Notes under the pieces: generated by a model
What the model was told of the DNA's origin: nothing
Databases searched by the model: none
Seen by the model: only the letters and a program-made list of their open reading frames with translations
NCBI GenBank assembly: GCA_049625305.1
Contig: JBMZVD010000080.1
Coordinates: 1 to 8,731, forward strand
DNA length: 8,731 bases
Reading direction: 5' to 3'
Source of the DNA: Flavicella sp049625305
Lineage (GTDB): Bacteria > Bacteroidota > Bacteroidia > Flavobacteriales > Flavobacteriaceae
Part shown: positions 1-7,351 of the stretch, one piece after another
How the letters are laid out: each line of letters starts with the position of its first letter
How positions within the stretch are numbered: the first letter of the stretch is position 1
Position numbers and translations under genes: made by a program

Positions 1-570
1 CCAAGCTCTTTGTAAAATATCCTCAATCATATAGTCTTCACGTTCATTTAATGGGTCATATTCATCTTTTAACGACATTTTAAAAAGGTTTGCTGTCGCA
101 TTGCTCCAGAAGGCCTTCCAACTATTTCGATATTCTTTGATTAAATCAAACGTAACGGAACCGGTTTCTCTATGCAGAAGCTTTATCAACACTCTACCCT
201 CGGTACGTGTTAATTTTTTTAATTGCGGTGTAAATTCTTTTTCAAGGTATTTTTGAATGCGCTTTGTATATCTTTTGCGTTTTCTTTTGGAAGGTATACT
301 GTCCAACCTACTATCTAATTCTGATAATTTTTCAGCAGCAGTTTTTGCAAAAGGGTAAGCGCGTAACACCTTTTTTCTAAACCAGTAATAATAGCGCTTG
401 TCATTCTGTGTACTGAATGACAATTTAGACAAAAGATGCACTTCGTTCAATCTGTATATCAAACTGTCATTTTCAAACAACGTATACTCTCGAAAATCAA
501 TAGCGTCTTTATCTTGAGCATTCATACCTAACCCACAAATTAGGAAAATCAAAAAACAAATCTTTTTCAT
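1..570 (-). CDS. DUF4294 family secreted protein, C terminus cut by the window edge
   Basis: The reverse strand reads from an ATG at 570-568 without a stop to base 1, giving 190 codons and continuing outside the window. Residues 1-19 form a signal peptide (MKKICFLIFLICGLGMNAQ) with the A-Q end common in flavobacteria, so the protein is probably exported. Residues 57-190 match what I know of DUF4294, a Bacteroidetes-restricted family: an aromatic YYYWFRKKVLRAYPFAK segment, a very basic SKRKRKRY stretch at 94-101, LTRTEGRVLIKLLHRETG at 120-137, WKAFW at 151-155 and EDYMIEDILQRA near the cut. Family members run a little over 200 residues, so only a short tail should be missing. No biochemical function is known to me and none is evident. 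It is divergent from the M42 peptidase gene, an arrangement I believe recurs in flavobacteria. Family assignment is strong; role unknown. Confidence 0.88.
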   Translation of the reverse strand, partial: MKKICFLIFLICGLGMNAQDKDAIDFREYTLFENDSLIYRLNEVHLLSKLSFSTQNDKRYYYWFRKKVLRAYPFAKTAAEKLSELDSRLDSIPSKRKRKRYTKRIQKYLEKEFTPQLKKLTRTEGRVLIKLLHRETGSVTFDLIKEYRNSWKAFWSNATANLFKMSLKDEYDPLNEREDYMIEDILQRAW

Positions 571-588
571 CGTATAAATTAAGTACAT

Positions 589-616
589 CAAATTTATCAA
601 ATAATTGATAAAACAA
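589..616 (-). promoter_or_regulatory. Predicted Bacteroidetes promoter for the DUF4294 gene
   Basis: On the minus strand TAAATTTG (596-589) fits the -7 consensus TAnnTTTG exactly, and a TTG (616-614) lies 17 bp upstream as a -33 element. Transcription would start near 582, leaving a leader of only about 10-15 nt before the ATG at 570. This is a motif match only, in an AT-rich region where chance matches occur. Confidence 0.5.
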
Positions 617-664
617 TCATTAAAAAAAAGAATACTTACAATTAAAGTGATAATGAATGCTTTT

Positions 665-694
665 TTGAACTACAGAAAGTATTCTGTATTTTTA
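665..694 (+). promoter_or_regulatory. Predicted promoter for the M42 peptidase-Nudix pair
   Basis: TTG at 665-667 is followed after 19 bp by TATTTTTA (687-694), a one-mismatch form of the TAnnTTTG -7 box. The predicted start near 700 gives a leader of about 30 nt to the ATG at 733. There is no clear Shine-Dalgarno before that ATG, only A-rich sequence, as is usual in this phylum. Confidence 0.5.
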
Positions 695-732
695 CACTCT
701 CACAAACTCTTAATAAAGAAACGATATATAAT

Positions 733-1821
733 ATGAGTAAAAAATCAATCTTAAACGAAAAGTCCATTGCATTTTTAGAGGAATACTTAAACAACCCCTC
801 TCCAACAGGATATGAAAGCGAGGGTCAAAAAATATGGATGAACTACCTAAAACCTTACGTTGACACATTTATTACGGATGCATACGGAACTGCTGTAGGA
901 GTCATCAATCCAGAAGCTGAGTTTAAAGTAGTCATCGAAGGACATGCAGATGAAATATCTTGGTATGTAAACTACATTACCGAAGATGGATTGATTTACG
1001 TCATTCGTAACGGAGGAAGCGACCATATTATCGCCCCATCCAAACGTGTCAATATCCACACTAAAAAAGGAATCGTTAAAGGAGTCTTTGGATGGCCAGC
1101 AATCCACACTCGTCTTAAAGGAAAAGAAGATACTCCCAAACTAGAAAACATTTTTATTGATACTGGTTGCAAATCAAAAAAAGAAGTTGAAGCACTTGGT
1201 GTTCATGTAGGTTGCGTAATCACGTATCCAGATGAATTTATGATATTGAATGAAAACAACTTTGTTTGCCGCGCTATCGATAACAGAATGGGAGGATTTA
1301 TGATTGCAGAAGTAGCAAGACTACTCAAAGAAAATAAGAAAAAACTCCCTTTCGGACTGTACATTACCAATTCTGTACAAGAAGAAATCGGTTTACGTGG
1401 AGCTGAGATGATTACGCAAACCATAAAACCAAATGTTGCCATCGTAACAGATGTTTGCCACGACACTACTACTCCTATGATCGAAAAGAAAACTGAAGGA
1501 GAAACAAGATGTGGTGACGGTCCCGTAATTTCTTACGCTCCTGCCATTCAACATAACTTAAGAGAATTGATCATTGCAGCTGCAGAAGAAAACAAGATCC
1601 CTTTTCAAAGACATGCTTCGTCAAGAGCAACAGGAACGGATACAGATGCATTCGCCTACAGCAATGGTGGCGTACCTTCTGCTTTGATTTCATTAGCTTT
1701 ACGTTATATGCACACTACCGTTGAAATGGTCAACAAACAAGACGTTGAAAATGTAATCAAATTGATCTACGAGAGCCTTCTCAAAATTGAAGACGGTGAA
1801 ACTTTTAGCTATTTCAAATAA
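733..1821 (+). CDS. M42 family metallopeptidase (tetrahedral-aminopeptidase type)
   Basis: A 362-residue cytosolic di-metal exopeptidase of family M42, the usual length for the family. These enzymes form large tetrahedral assemblies and trim short peptides from the N terminus. The full metal and catalytic set is visible: H71 and D73 in GHADE, bridging D183 in RAIDNR, catalytic E217 and metal ligand E218 in VQEEIG, D240 in VTDV, and H327 in RYMH. The inserted PDZ-like subdomain typical of M42 would span roughly residues 75-170. There is no signal peptide. The GHADEISW form replaces the more common DEIG that follows the HxD motif; I recall it from other Bacteroidetes members. The start at 733 is the first ATG and places the family N terminus (residues around NPSPTGYE) as expected. 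The Nudix gene follows after 4 bp, suggesting one transcript. Substrate preference cannot be told from sequence. Confidence 0.94.
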   Translation: MSKKSILNEKSIAFLEEYLNNPSPTGYESEGQKIWMNYLKPYVDTFITDAYGTAVGVINPEAEFKVVIEGHADEISWYVNYITEDGLIYVIRNGGSDHIIAPSKRVNIHTKKGIVKGVFGWPAIHTRLKGKEDTPKLENIFIDTGCKSKKEVEALGVHVGCVITYPDEFMILNENNFVCRAIDNRMGGFMIAEVARLLKENKKKLPFGLYITNSVQEEIGLRGAEMITQTIKPNVAIVTDVCHDTTTPMIEKKTEGETRCGDGPVISYAPAIQHNLRELIIAAAEENKIPFQRHASSRATGTDTDAFAYSNGGVPSALISLALRYMHTTVEMVNKQDVENVIKLIYESLLKIEDGETFSYFK

Positions 1822-1825
1822 AAAT

Positions 1826-2374
1826 ATGGATGAATATGTAGCACTTTTAACAGACGATGGTAACACAACACAAACTCGTTGTTTGAAATCTATCGCTCAT
1901 AAAAAAGGGTATTTTCATGCTACAGTTCATATTTGGTTGTTTACCTCTAACGGTGAACTCCTCATACAAAAAAGAAATCCTGACAAAGACGCATTCCCAA
2001 ATTTATGGGATGTGTCTGTTGCAGGACATATAGAATTTGAAGAAAAACCAATAGAAGCTGCATTGAGAGAAGCCAGTGAAGAAATAGGTTTAGAACTACA
2101 AGTCGCGTCTTTAAAATTTATAGGTTCTCATCGTGAGAAACACAGACACCACTCAAATTTTATAGACAACGAATTACATCACATCTACATAAGTGAACTC
2201 ACACAACCGTTAACTTCACTCAAACTACAACAAGAAGAAGTCTCAAAAGTAAAACTCATACCTCTCAAAAAAATTCAAGAAAAAATATCAAAGAAAGATT
2301 CTAGATTCGTCCCCCACTATAAGTCATATTATGACTTTGTCTTCAAAGAAATAGCGAGGATTATTAGCAAATAA
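1826..2374 (+). CDS. Nudix hydrolase, isopentenyl-diphosphate-isomerase-like subgroup
   Basis: A 182-residue Nudix protein. The Nudix box GX5EX7REUXEEXGU is complete from G67 to L89 (G67, E73, R81-E82, E85-E86, G88), so Mg-dependent diphosphate hydrolysis is expected. The lead-in HIWLFTSNGELLIQKRNP...FPNLWDVSVAGH (residues 35-68) is characteristic of the IDI-like Nudix subgroup, which holds both isomerases and hydrolases of unknown substrate. I do not call it an isomerase, because type I IDI is normally shorter on this pattern and has a conserved catalytic Cys motif that I do not see here. The frame is open upstream to an ATG at 1787, but that would overlap the peptidase gene by 35 bp. The ATG at 1826, 4 bp after the peptidase stop, gives the normal N terminus (MDEYVALL). 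Probably co-transcribed with the M42 gene; a functional link is unproven. Confidence 0.88.
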   Translation: MDEYVALLTDDGNTTQTRCLKSIAHKKGYFHATVHIWLFTSNGELLIQKRNPDKDAFPNLWDVSVAGHIEFEEKPIEAALREASEEIGLELQVASLKFIGSHREKHRHHSNFIDNELHHIYISELTQPLTSLKLQQEEVSKVKLIPLKKIQEKISKKDSRFVPHYKSYYDFVFKEIARIISK

Positions 2375-2378
2375 AACA

Positions 2379-2404
2379 CACTTGCCAACCATAGCCAACA
2401 AGTG
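2379..2404. terminator. Possible bidirectional terminator between convergent genes
   Basis: CACTTG (2379-2384) and CAAGTG (2399-2404) form a 6-bp stem around a 14-nt loop, placed between the convergent Nudix and acs genes. On the minus strand the stem is followed by TGTTTTATTT, a short U-rich tail that would serve acs. On the plus strand the nearest T run (2415-2420) is about 10 nt away. The stem is short, so this is tentative; position is the best argument for it. Confidence 0.4.
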
Positions 2405-2432
2405 CATTCGTACTATTTTTTCACATCCAAAA

Positions 2433-4337
2433 TCAAACCAAAACACTTTCTTTAATCTCATCCACAACATCAGGATTTAATAAGGTAGAAATGTCTCCGA
2501 GATTATCAGCATCATTACTCGCTATCTTACGAAGAATTCTTCGCATGATTTTTCCTGAACGAGTTTTAGGCAATCCAGAAACAAACTGAATTTTATCGAG
2601 TTTCGCTATGGGACCTATAGTATCCGTGATCAACTGGTTGATTTCTTTTGACAAAGCATCGTGTGAAATCTCAACACCATCATAGGTAGTAACATAAGCA
2701 TAGAGAGCATTTCCTTTGATATCATGTGGAAAACCAACGACTGCACATTCCACAATAGCCTCGTGTTCATTGACTGCATTTTCAATAGGCGCCGTCCCTA
2801 GATTATGTCCAGACACAATCACCACATCGTCCACTCTTCCAGTAATTCTATAATTTCCCATGGCATCTCGATAGGCTCCGTCTCCCGTAAAATACATCCC
2901 TTTAAAAGCAGAGAAATATGTATCAACATAACGTTGATGATCTCCGTATATGGTTCTAGCCATAGACGGCCAAGCAGCTTGGATCGCCAAACGACCTTCG
3001 GCCGGTGTTGTAGTTATTACTTCACCTTTCTCATCCATCAATACGGGCTGCACACCAGGTAAGGGCTGACTTGCAAAAGTAGGACGTAAAGGTGTGATTC
3101 CAGCCAAAGGCGCAATCATAATGGCACCTGTTTCGGTTTGCCACCAAGTATCTACAATAGGACAAGTCCCTTTCCCTATATTATCATTGTACCAATGCCA
3201 CGCTTCCTCGTTAATGGGTTCTCCGACAGACCCTAATACTTTTAAGCTCGACAAGTCGTATTTCTCAACCAAACTCAAAGGGTGCTTTGCCAAAGCACGA
3301 ATAGCGGTAGGTGCTGTGTAAAAATGAGTTACCTTTAGTTTTTCAACTACTTCCCAAAAACGTCCGTAATCAGGATACGAAGGAACTCCTTCAAACATAA
3401 CTGTTGTTGCTCCTGACAACAAAGGCCCATACACTATATATGAATGCCCAGTAATCCATCCTATATCTGCAGTACACCAATAAACATCACCTGGCTTGTA
3501 CTGAAACACATTTTTAAATGAATAAGATGTACCCACCATATACCCTCCACATGTATGTACCATCCCTTTAGGTTTTCCTGTAGAACCTGAAGTATACAGC
3601 ACAAATAAAGGATCCTCTGCATCCATAACCTCAGCATCACATTCATAGGTGTCAATTTTTTGCAATTCATCAAACCAAAAAACATCTCTTCCTTGCTTCA
3701 TTGAAGTTGGCTCTACTGTTCTACGGTAAACGATGACTTTTTGAACACAAGGTGTATTTTCAAGAGCTTCATCACAAACTGCTTTTAGATTGATTGGCTT
3801 GGTTCCCCTGTAAACCTCATTGGCTGTTATCAGCAACTTACACTCAGAATCGTTGATTCTACTCGCTAAGGCTGAAGCTGAAAACCCTGCAAAAACAATG
3901 GAGTGAATTGCACCAATTCTCGCACATGCCAACATCGCGATTGTCAGTTCAGGTATCATAGGCATATATAAACATACACGATCTCCCTTTTTAATTCCGT
4001 TCGCTTTTAATACATTGGCAAAACGCGACACTTTTACATAGAGTTGTCTATACGTTATGTATCTAGATTCTTCATCAGGATTGTTAGGCTCCCATATGAT
4101 AGCGGTCTTATTTCCATTTTTTTCCAAATGCCTGTCTAGACAATTTTCAGTAATATTCAAGGCTGCGCCTTGAAACCACTTAATAGAAGCGCTTTCCATA
4201 TCTGATTGCTCCACAGTATGCCATTTCTTTCTCCAATAAAATTCTTCCGCAATCTCTGCCCAAAACTCAGAAGAGTTCTGAACACTTTTTTGATAATCCT
4301 CCTTGTATTTTTTGTAGGAATGTATTGTAGTACTCAT
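2433..4337 (-). CDS. acs: Acetyl-CoA synthetase (AMP-forming)
   Basis: A 634-residue cytosolic acyl-adenylating enzyme that converts acetate, ATP and CoA to acetyl-CoA, AMP and PPi. Domains in order: an N-terminal ACS cap (about 10-65), the large adenylate-forming domain, and a mobile C-terminal domain from about 503. Visible motifs are the phosphate-binding loop YTSGSTGKPKG (248-258), WWQTETG (398-404; the second Trp, W399, closes the small acyl pocket and favours acetate), D486 in FTGDGA, R501 in TGRVDD at the hinge, and the catalytic lysine K596 in PKTRSGK, the residue acetylated in other Acs proteins. One change stands out: the usual GHR of the C-terminal domain is GHN (N512) and TAEIE is TAPIE. 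The gene lies 54 bp downstream of the symporter gene in the same direction, so uptake and activation are probably one operon. The start at 4337 gives the normal N terminus; no Shine-Dalgarno is evident. Confidence 0.95.
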   Translation of the reverse strand: MSTTIHSYKKYKEDYQKSVQNSSEFWAEIAEEFYWRKKWHTVEQSDMESASIKWFQGAALNITENCLDRHLEKNGNKTAIIWEPNNPDEESRYITYRQLYVKVSRFANVLKANGIKKGDRVCLYMPMIPELTIAMLACARIGAIHSIVFAGFSASALASRINDSECKLLITANEVYRGTKPINLKAVCDEALENTPCVQKVIVYRRTVEPTSMKQGRDVFWFDELQKIDTYECDAEVMDAEDPLFVLYTSGSTGKPKGMVHTCGGYMVGTSYSFKNVFQYKPGDVYWCTADIGWITGHSYIVYGPLLSGATTVMFEGVPSYPDYGRFWEVVEKLKVTHFYTAPTAIRALAKHPLSLVEKYDLSSLKVLGSVGEPINEEAWHWYNDNIGKGTCPIVDTWWQTETGAIMIAPLAGITPLRPTFASQPLPGVQPVLMDEKGEVITTTPAEGRLAIQAAWPSMARTIYGDHQRYVDTYFSAFKGMYFTGDGAYRDAMGNYRITGRVDDVVIVSGHNLGTAPIENAVNEHEAIVECAVVGFPHDIKGNALYAYVTTYDGVEISHDALSKEINQLITDTIGPIAKLDKIQFVSGLPKTRSGKIMRRILRKIASNDADNLGDISTLLNPDVVDEIKESVLV

Positions 4338-4391
4338 TATATGTGTTTGATTTAGTTTAGTTAACTGATTGGGTTTGCTATTTCTAAAACA

Positions 4392-6080
4392 TCAAGAATG
4401 CGTTGGTTTAGACGCACCACTTGGTATTCGAATGTTTTCCACTAAGCCCTGAATATCTTGAGATGGTGGTCTTGTAAACTTACAGACAATTAGTGAGATT
4501 AAAAAATTGACCAGCATTGCAAGCGTTCCAAAACCTTCAGGAGAAATGCCAAACCACCAATCTTTTTGCAAACCTCCACCAAACCATCCGAACTTAAATT
4601 TTGTCATGTAAAACAACATCAACAACACACCTACTAGCATCCCTGCTATTGCCCCTTCTTTGTTCATCCGTTTGTAAAAAATCCCCAATAAAATAGCAGG
4701 AAAAAAGGAAGCCGCAGCCAATCCAAAAGCCAACGCTACAGTAGCGGCCACAAATCCTGGTGGATGAATACCAAAATACCCCGCCAAAAGTACTGCTAGT
4801 AAAGCAGCAATCCTTGCTGCCAACAACTCTCCTTTTTCAGTTATTTTTGGGTAAACAATTTTTTTAATTAAATCATGTGATACCGATGCCGATATCACCA
4901 ACAACAATCCTGCAGCAGTTGAAAGTGCTGCAGCCAAAGCTCCCGCTGCAATCAACCCAACTACCCAATTGGGCAAGTCCGCAATCTCAGGGTTTGCTAA
5001 GACCATGATATCTTTATCGACTACCAATTCGTTGGTCGATGTTTCCGCTAAGTATTGAATTTTCCCATCGTTGTTTTTATCTTCAAACTCTAACAAGCCT
5101 GTTGCTTCCCATGTTTTAAACCAACTAGGTATCGATTCATAGTCTGCATTTCGAACAGTTTCGATCAAATTGACCCTTGAAAAAACAGCTATTGCAGGAG
5201 CCGTAGTGTATAAAATCGCAATAAATAATAAAGCCCAGCCTGCAGATTTACGTGCATCGCTCACTTTATTTACCGTAAAAAAGCGCACAATCACATGGGG
5301 CAATCCTGCCGTTCCTATCATCAGAGCAGCCGTAATAAAAAACACATCTAAAGTAGACTTGGCTCCTTCTGTGTACAAGTGAAATCCCAAATCTCGATGC
5401 AAGCCGTCTAGCTTGTCCAATAAATTTACACCATCAGGTCCAGCTGAACCAAAACCTAATTGAGGTATCAAAATTCCTGTCATTTGAAAACTGATAAATA
5501 TAGCTGGAACCATAAAGGCAAATATCAAAACACAGTATTGGGCCACCTGTGTGTAGGTAATACCTTTCATTCCTCCTAGCACTGCATAAAACAACACAAT
5601 CATCATCCCAATGACTACACCTGTATTTATATCTACTTCCAAGTAACGTGAAAACACAAGACCTACACCTCGCATCTGACCAGCGATATAAGTAAACGAA
5701 ATAAGCAAAGCACAAAAAACAGCAACTGTTCTCGCACCATCAGAATAGTAGCGATCTCCAATAAAATCAGGCACTGTAAACTTTCCAAACTTTCTTAGAT
5801 ATGGAGCTAACAATAAAGCCAACAAAACATAACCTCCTGTCCAGCCCATCAAATAAACAGATCCATCATAACCACTAAAAGAAATAAGTCCTGCCATAGA
5901 AATAAAAGAAGCGGCAGACATCCAGTCAGCTGCAGTAGCTAAACCATTGGCTAATGGTGAAACCCCACTACCCGCTACATAAAAATCTTTGGTAGAACCT
6001 GCACGTGCCCAAATAGCAATCCCTATGTACAAAGTAAAAGTAATGCCCACGATAGTCCATATCCATGTTTGTGCCTCCAT
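4392..6080 (-). CDS. SSS-family sodium/solute symporter, large subunit (acetate-type, VC_2705-like)
   Basis: A 562-residue inner-membrane transporter of the sodium:solute symporter family (TC 2.A.21). The hydrophobic pattern fits about 13 helices, starting with residues 6-24. Family features include TADWMSAASFISMAGLIS in the first core helix (49-66), GGMKGITYTQVAQ (169-181), and AALSTAAGLLLVISASVSHDL (384-404) with S387 and T388 at the expected Na2 sodium site. Pairing with a DUF4212 small subunit encoded directly upstream (34-bp gap) and its length place it in the VC_2705-type subfamily, distinct from single-subunit ActP. With acs next, acetate or another short monocarboxylate is the likely substrate; this is inferred from context. 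A long loop at about 305-370 carries an EF-hand-like sequence, DKNNDGKI (334-341). The tail after about residue 535 is polar and probably cytosolic. Confidence 0.92.
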   Translation of the reverse strand: MEAQTWIWTIVGITFTLYIGIAIWARAGSTKDFYVAGSGVSPLANGLATAADWMSAASFISMAGLISFSGYDGSVYLMGWTGGYVLLALLLAPYLRKFGKFTVPDFIGDRYYSDGARTVAVFCALLISFTYIAGQMRGVGLVFSRYLEVDINTGVVIGMMIVLFYAVLGGMKGITYTQVAQYCVLIFAFMVPAIFISFQMTGILIPQLGFGSAGPDGVNLLDKLDGLHRDLGFHLYTEGAKSTLDVFFITAALMIGTAGLPHVIVRFFTVNKVSDARKSAGWALLFIAILYTTAPAIAVFSRVNLIETVRNADYESIPSWFKTWEATGLLEFEDKNNDGKIQYLAETSTNELVVDKDIMVLANPEIADLPNWVVGLIAAGALAAALSTAAGLLLVISASVSHDLIKKIVYPKITEKGELLAARIAALLAVLLAGYFGIHPPGFVAATVALAFGLAAASFFPAILLGIFYKRMNKEGAIAGMLVGVLLMLFYMTKFKFGWFGGGLQKDWWFGISPEGFGTLAMLVNFLISLIVCKFTRPPSQDIQGLVENIRIPSGASKPTHS

Positions 6081-6114
6081 AGTTGTGTTTTATAATTTTT
6101 AAATAAAAAAAGAA

Positions 6115-6369
6115 TTAGTCCTCGAGTCCGTATTTCTTATCCAAACGAGACATCAGACGTATGTATATATATATGAGTATGACAAAGACATAAATAGCAC
6201 CCTGTTGTGCAAACCAAAAACCCAATTTAAAACCTCCCAATCGCAAAGTATTTAATTCTTCGACTAATAAAATCCCACAAACAAAAGAAACCACAAACCA
6301 CACTAACAACAAACACAATAGATACTTTATATTTTCTCTCCAGTAAGCAGCATGATTGTTTTGATTCAT
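6115..6369 (-). CDS. DUF4212 sodium/solute symporter small subunit
   Basis: An 84-residue membrane protein with two predicted helices (about 16-36 and 51-72). It carries the family hallmarks: an N-terminal AYWRENIKYL segment (8-17), GFKLGFWFAQQGAIYVFV (46-63) and a charged RLDKKYGLED tail. DUF4212 proteins are found almost only beside VC_2705-type symporters and are taken to be their small subunit, which is exactly the arrangement here: the large subunit starts 34 bp downstream. It is the first gene of the minus-strand module, so the regulatory region for uptake and acs should lie upstream in 6370-6580. The precise contribution of the small subunit (assembly, stability or coupling) is not something the sequence shows. 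Confidence 0.93.
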   Translation of the reverse strand: MNQNNHAAYWRENIKYLLCLLLVWFVVSFVCGILLVEELNTLRLGGFKLGFWFAQQGAIYVFVILIYIYIRLMSRLDKKYGLED

Positions 6370-6388
6370 AATCGTAAGTTTAATAGTG

Positions 6389-6460
6389 GTTAAATAAAAA
6401 CTGAATTAACTATATAAAACTAAGTTTTATATTTTAACGATTGTTAAATATATAAAACTA
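6389..6460. promoter_or_regulatory. Repeat-rich putative operator region upstream of the acetate module
   Basis: Several symmetric elements are packed into about 70 bp just upstream of the DUF4212 start. ATATAAAACT (6412-6421) and AGTTTTATAT (6423-6432) are perfect 10-bp inverted arms around one base. TTTAAC (6433-6438) and GTTAAA (6443-6448) form a 6-bp inverted repeat with a 4-bp centre. TATATAAAACTA occurs at 6411-6422 and again exactly at 6449-6460. GTTAA (6389-6393) faces TTAAC (6406-6410). No exact TAnnTTTG box is present on the minus strand; TAGTTTTA inside the repeats is the nearest form but lacks a -33 TTG at good spacing. A regulator site is plausible, but AT-rich DNA produces such symmetry by chance more easily than balanced DNA. 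Confidence 0.45.
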
Positions 6461-6539
6461 TATCAGTATATCCTATCCCCCTAAAAAAAACAAGCAACTT
6501 GAAACGAGTACTTTGTTTTGAACAACTAAAAAAAATTCA

Positions 6540-6584
6540 ATGGAAATAACTAAGTTTACAATCCATAAAAAAACACCTAATTGA
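6540..6584 (+). other. Possible 14-codon leader ORF overlapping the permease start
   Basis: ATG at 6540 opens a frame encoding MEITKFTIHKKTPN and ends at TGA 6582-6584, which overlaps the TTG start of the permease (6581-6583) in a TTGA arrangement. Such stop/start overlaps allow translational coupling, and this would help explain use of a weak TTG codon. The ORF is too short to be judged by composition and could be chance. Confidence 0.25.
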
Positions 6585-7351
6585 TAGAATACTTACATAT
6601 TCACTGGGAACTTGCCATTCTTTTCTTTACAATAGCAATGCTATATGCTTCTGTAGGATTTGGTGGTGGATCTAGTTACCTCGCAATACTTGTATTAACA
6701 AGTATGAACTTTCAAGAAGTAAGAGCAACAGCACTGATTTGTAATATCGTTGTTGTAAGTAACGCTGTTTTTACTCATCTCAAAAAAAAGCATTATTCCC
6801 TAAAGGAAACAATACCACTAGTCATAACAAGTGTTCCCTTTGCATTTATTGGTGGATATTTAAAAATTAGCAAAGAAATATTCTATCCTATGTTAGCTAT
6901 CTGCTTGTTAACTAGCGCAATACTCATGATAATTCGCATAAAAAAACATAGCCAACTAAATCAGAGCGTATCCACCTTTAAACATTTAGGCTACGGAGGG
7001 GCCATTGGTTTGTTATCAGGTGCAGTGGGTATTGGAGGAGGTATCTTTCTTGCCCCACTCCTTCATTTAACGAGATGGAACACTCCATTAAGAATTGCCG
7101 CTATATCAAGTATATTCATATGGGTCAATTCCATCTCTGGTTTGATAGGACAATGTCTGAACCCAGAACTACACTTAAACCTTGGTACCACAGCTGTTTT
7201 ATCTATAAGCGTACTTTTAGGCGGTGCCATCGGAACCTACGCAGGAGTAAACCTTGCAAATGCAAAGACACTAAAACTAGGCACCGCATTTCTTGTAGCC
7301 TATGTTGCCATTCGTATACTCATAGAACACAGTTTTAATTTTCTGAACTAA
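6581..7351 (+). CDS. TauE/SafE (TSUP) family membrane permease
   Basis: A 256-residue integral membrane protein with about eight helices in two homologous halves. Each half carries the family's glycine-rich signature: SVGFGGGSSYLA (24-35) and GAVGIGGGIFLAP (147-159). TSUP members move small anions such as sulfite, sulfoacetate or other organic anions, or sulfide; the substrate here cannot be read from sequence. The only start codon that keeps the whole first helix is TTG at 6581, directly after an in-frame TAA (6578-6580). The first in-frame ATG, at 6638, would cut off most of helix 1. The gene is divergent from the acetate symporter module across a 211-bp region, so a role in organic-acid or sulfur-anion traffic is possible but unproven. 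No partner enzyme of sulfur metabolism is present. Confidence 0.88.
   Translation: MIEYLHIHWELAILFFTIAMLYASVGFGGGSSYLAILVLTSMNFQEVRATALICNIVVVSNAVFTHLKKKHYSLKETIPLVITSVPFAFIGGYLKISKEIFYPMLAICLLTSAILMIIRIKKHSQLNQSVSTFKHLGYGGAIGLLSGAVGIGGGIFLAPLLHLTRWNTPLRIAAISSIFIWVNSISGLIGQCLNPELHLNLGTTAVLSISVLLGGAIGTYAGVNLANAKTLKLGTAFLVAYVAIRILIEHSFNFLN

Noticed and set aside
847..1466. Minus-strand open frames inside the M42 peptidase gene (847-1107 and 1203-1466)
   Set aside because: They are antisense to a gene with a complete catalytic set and their translations show no recognisable family features.
1787..1825. Longer Nudix gene starting at ATG 1787
   Set aside because: It would overlap the peptidase by 35 bp and add 13 residues outside the usual family N terminus; ATG 1826 sits 4 bp after the stop.
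2805..3685. Open frames of 74-85 codons on both strands inside acs
   Set aside because: Acs is intact and strongly conserved through this region; the alternative translations look like shadow sequence.
5170..5715. Small open frames inside the symporter gene, including a cysteine- and tyrosine-rich minus-strand one
   Set aside because: They overlap conserved transmembrane helices of the symporter and have composition typical of a shifted frame.
6490..6515. TACTTTG as a plus-strand promoter for the permease
   Set aside because: It has one base too few between TA and TTTG and no TTG at proper spacing upstream.
7075..7338. An 87-codon plus-strand frame inside the permease gene
   Set aside because: It is rich in Arg, Cys and His as expected from a +1 or +2 reading of a membrane-protein gene, and lies wholly within the TSUP second half.
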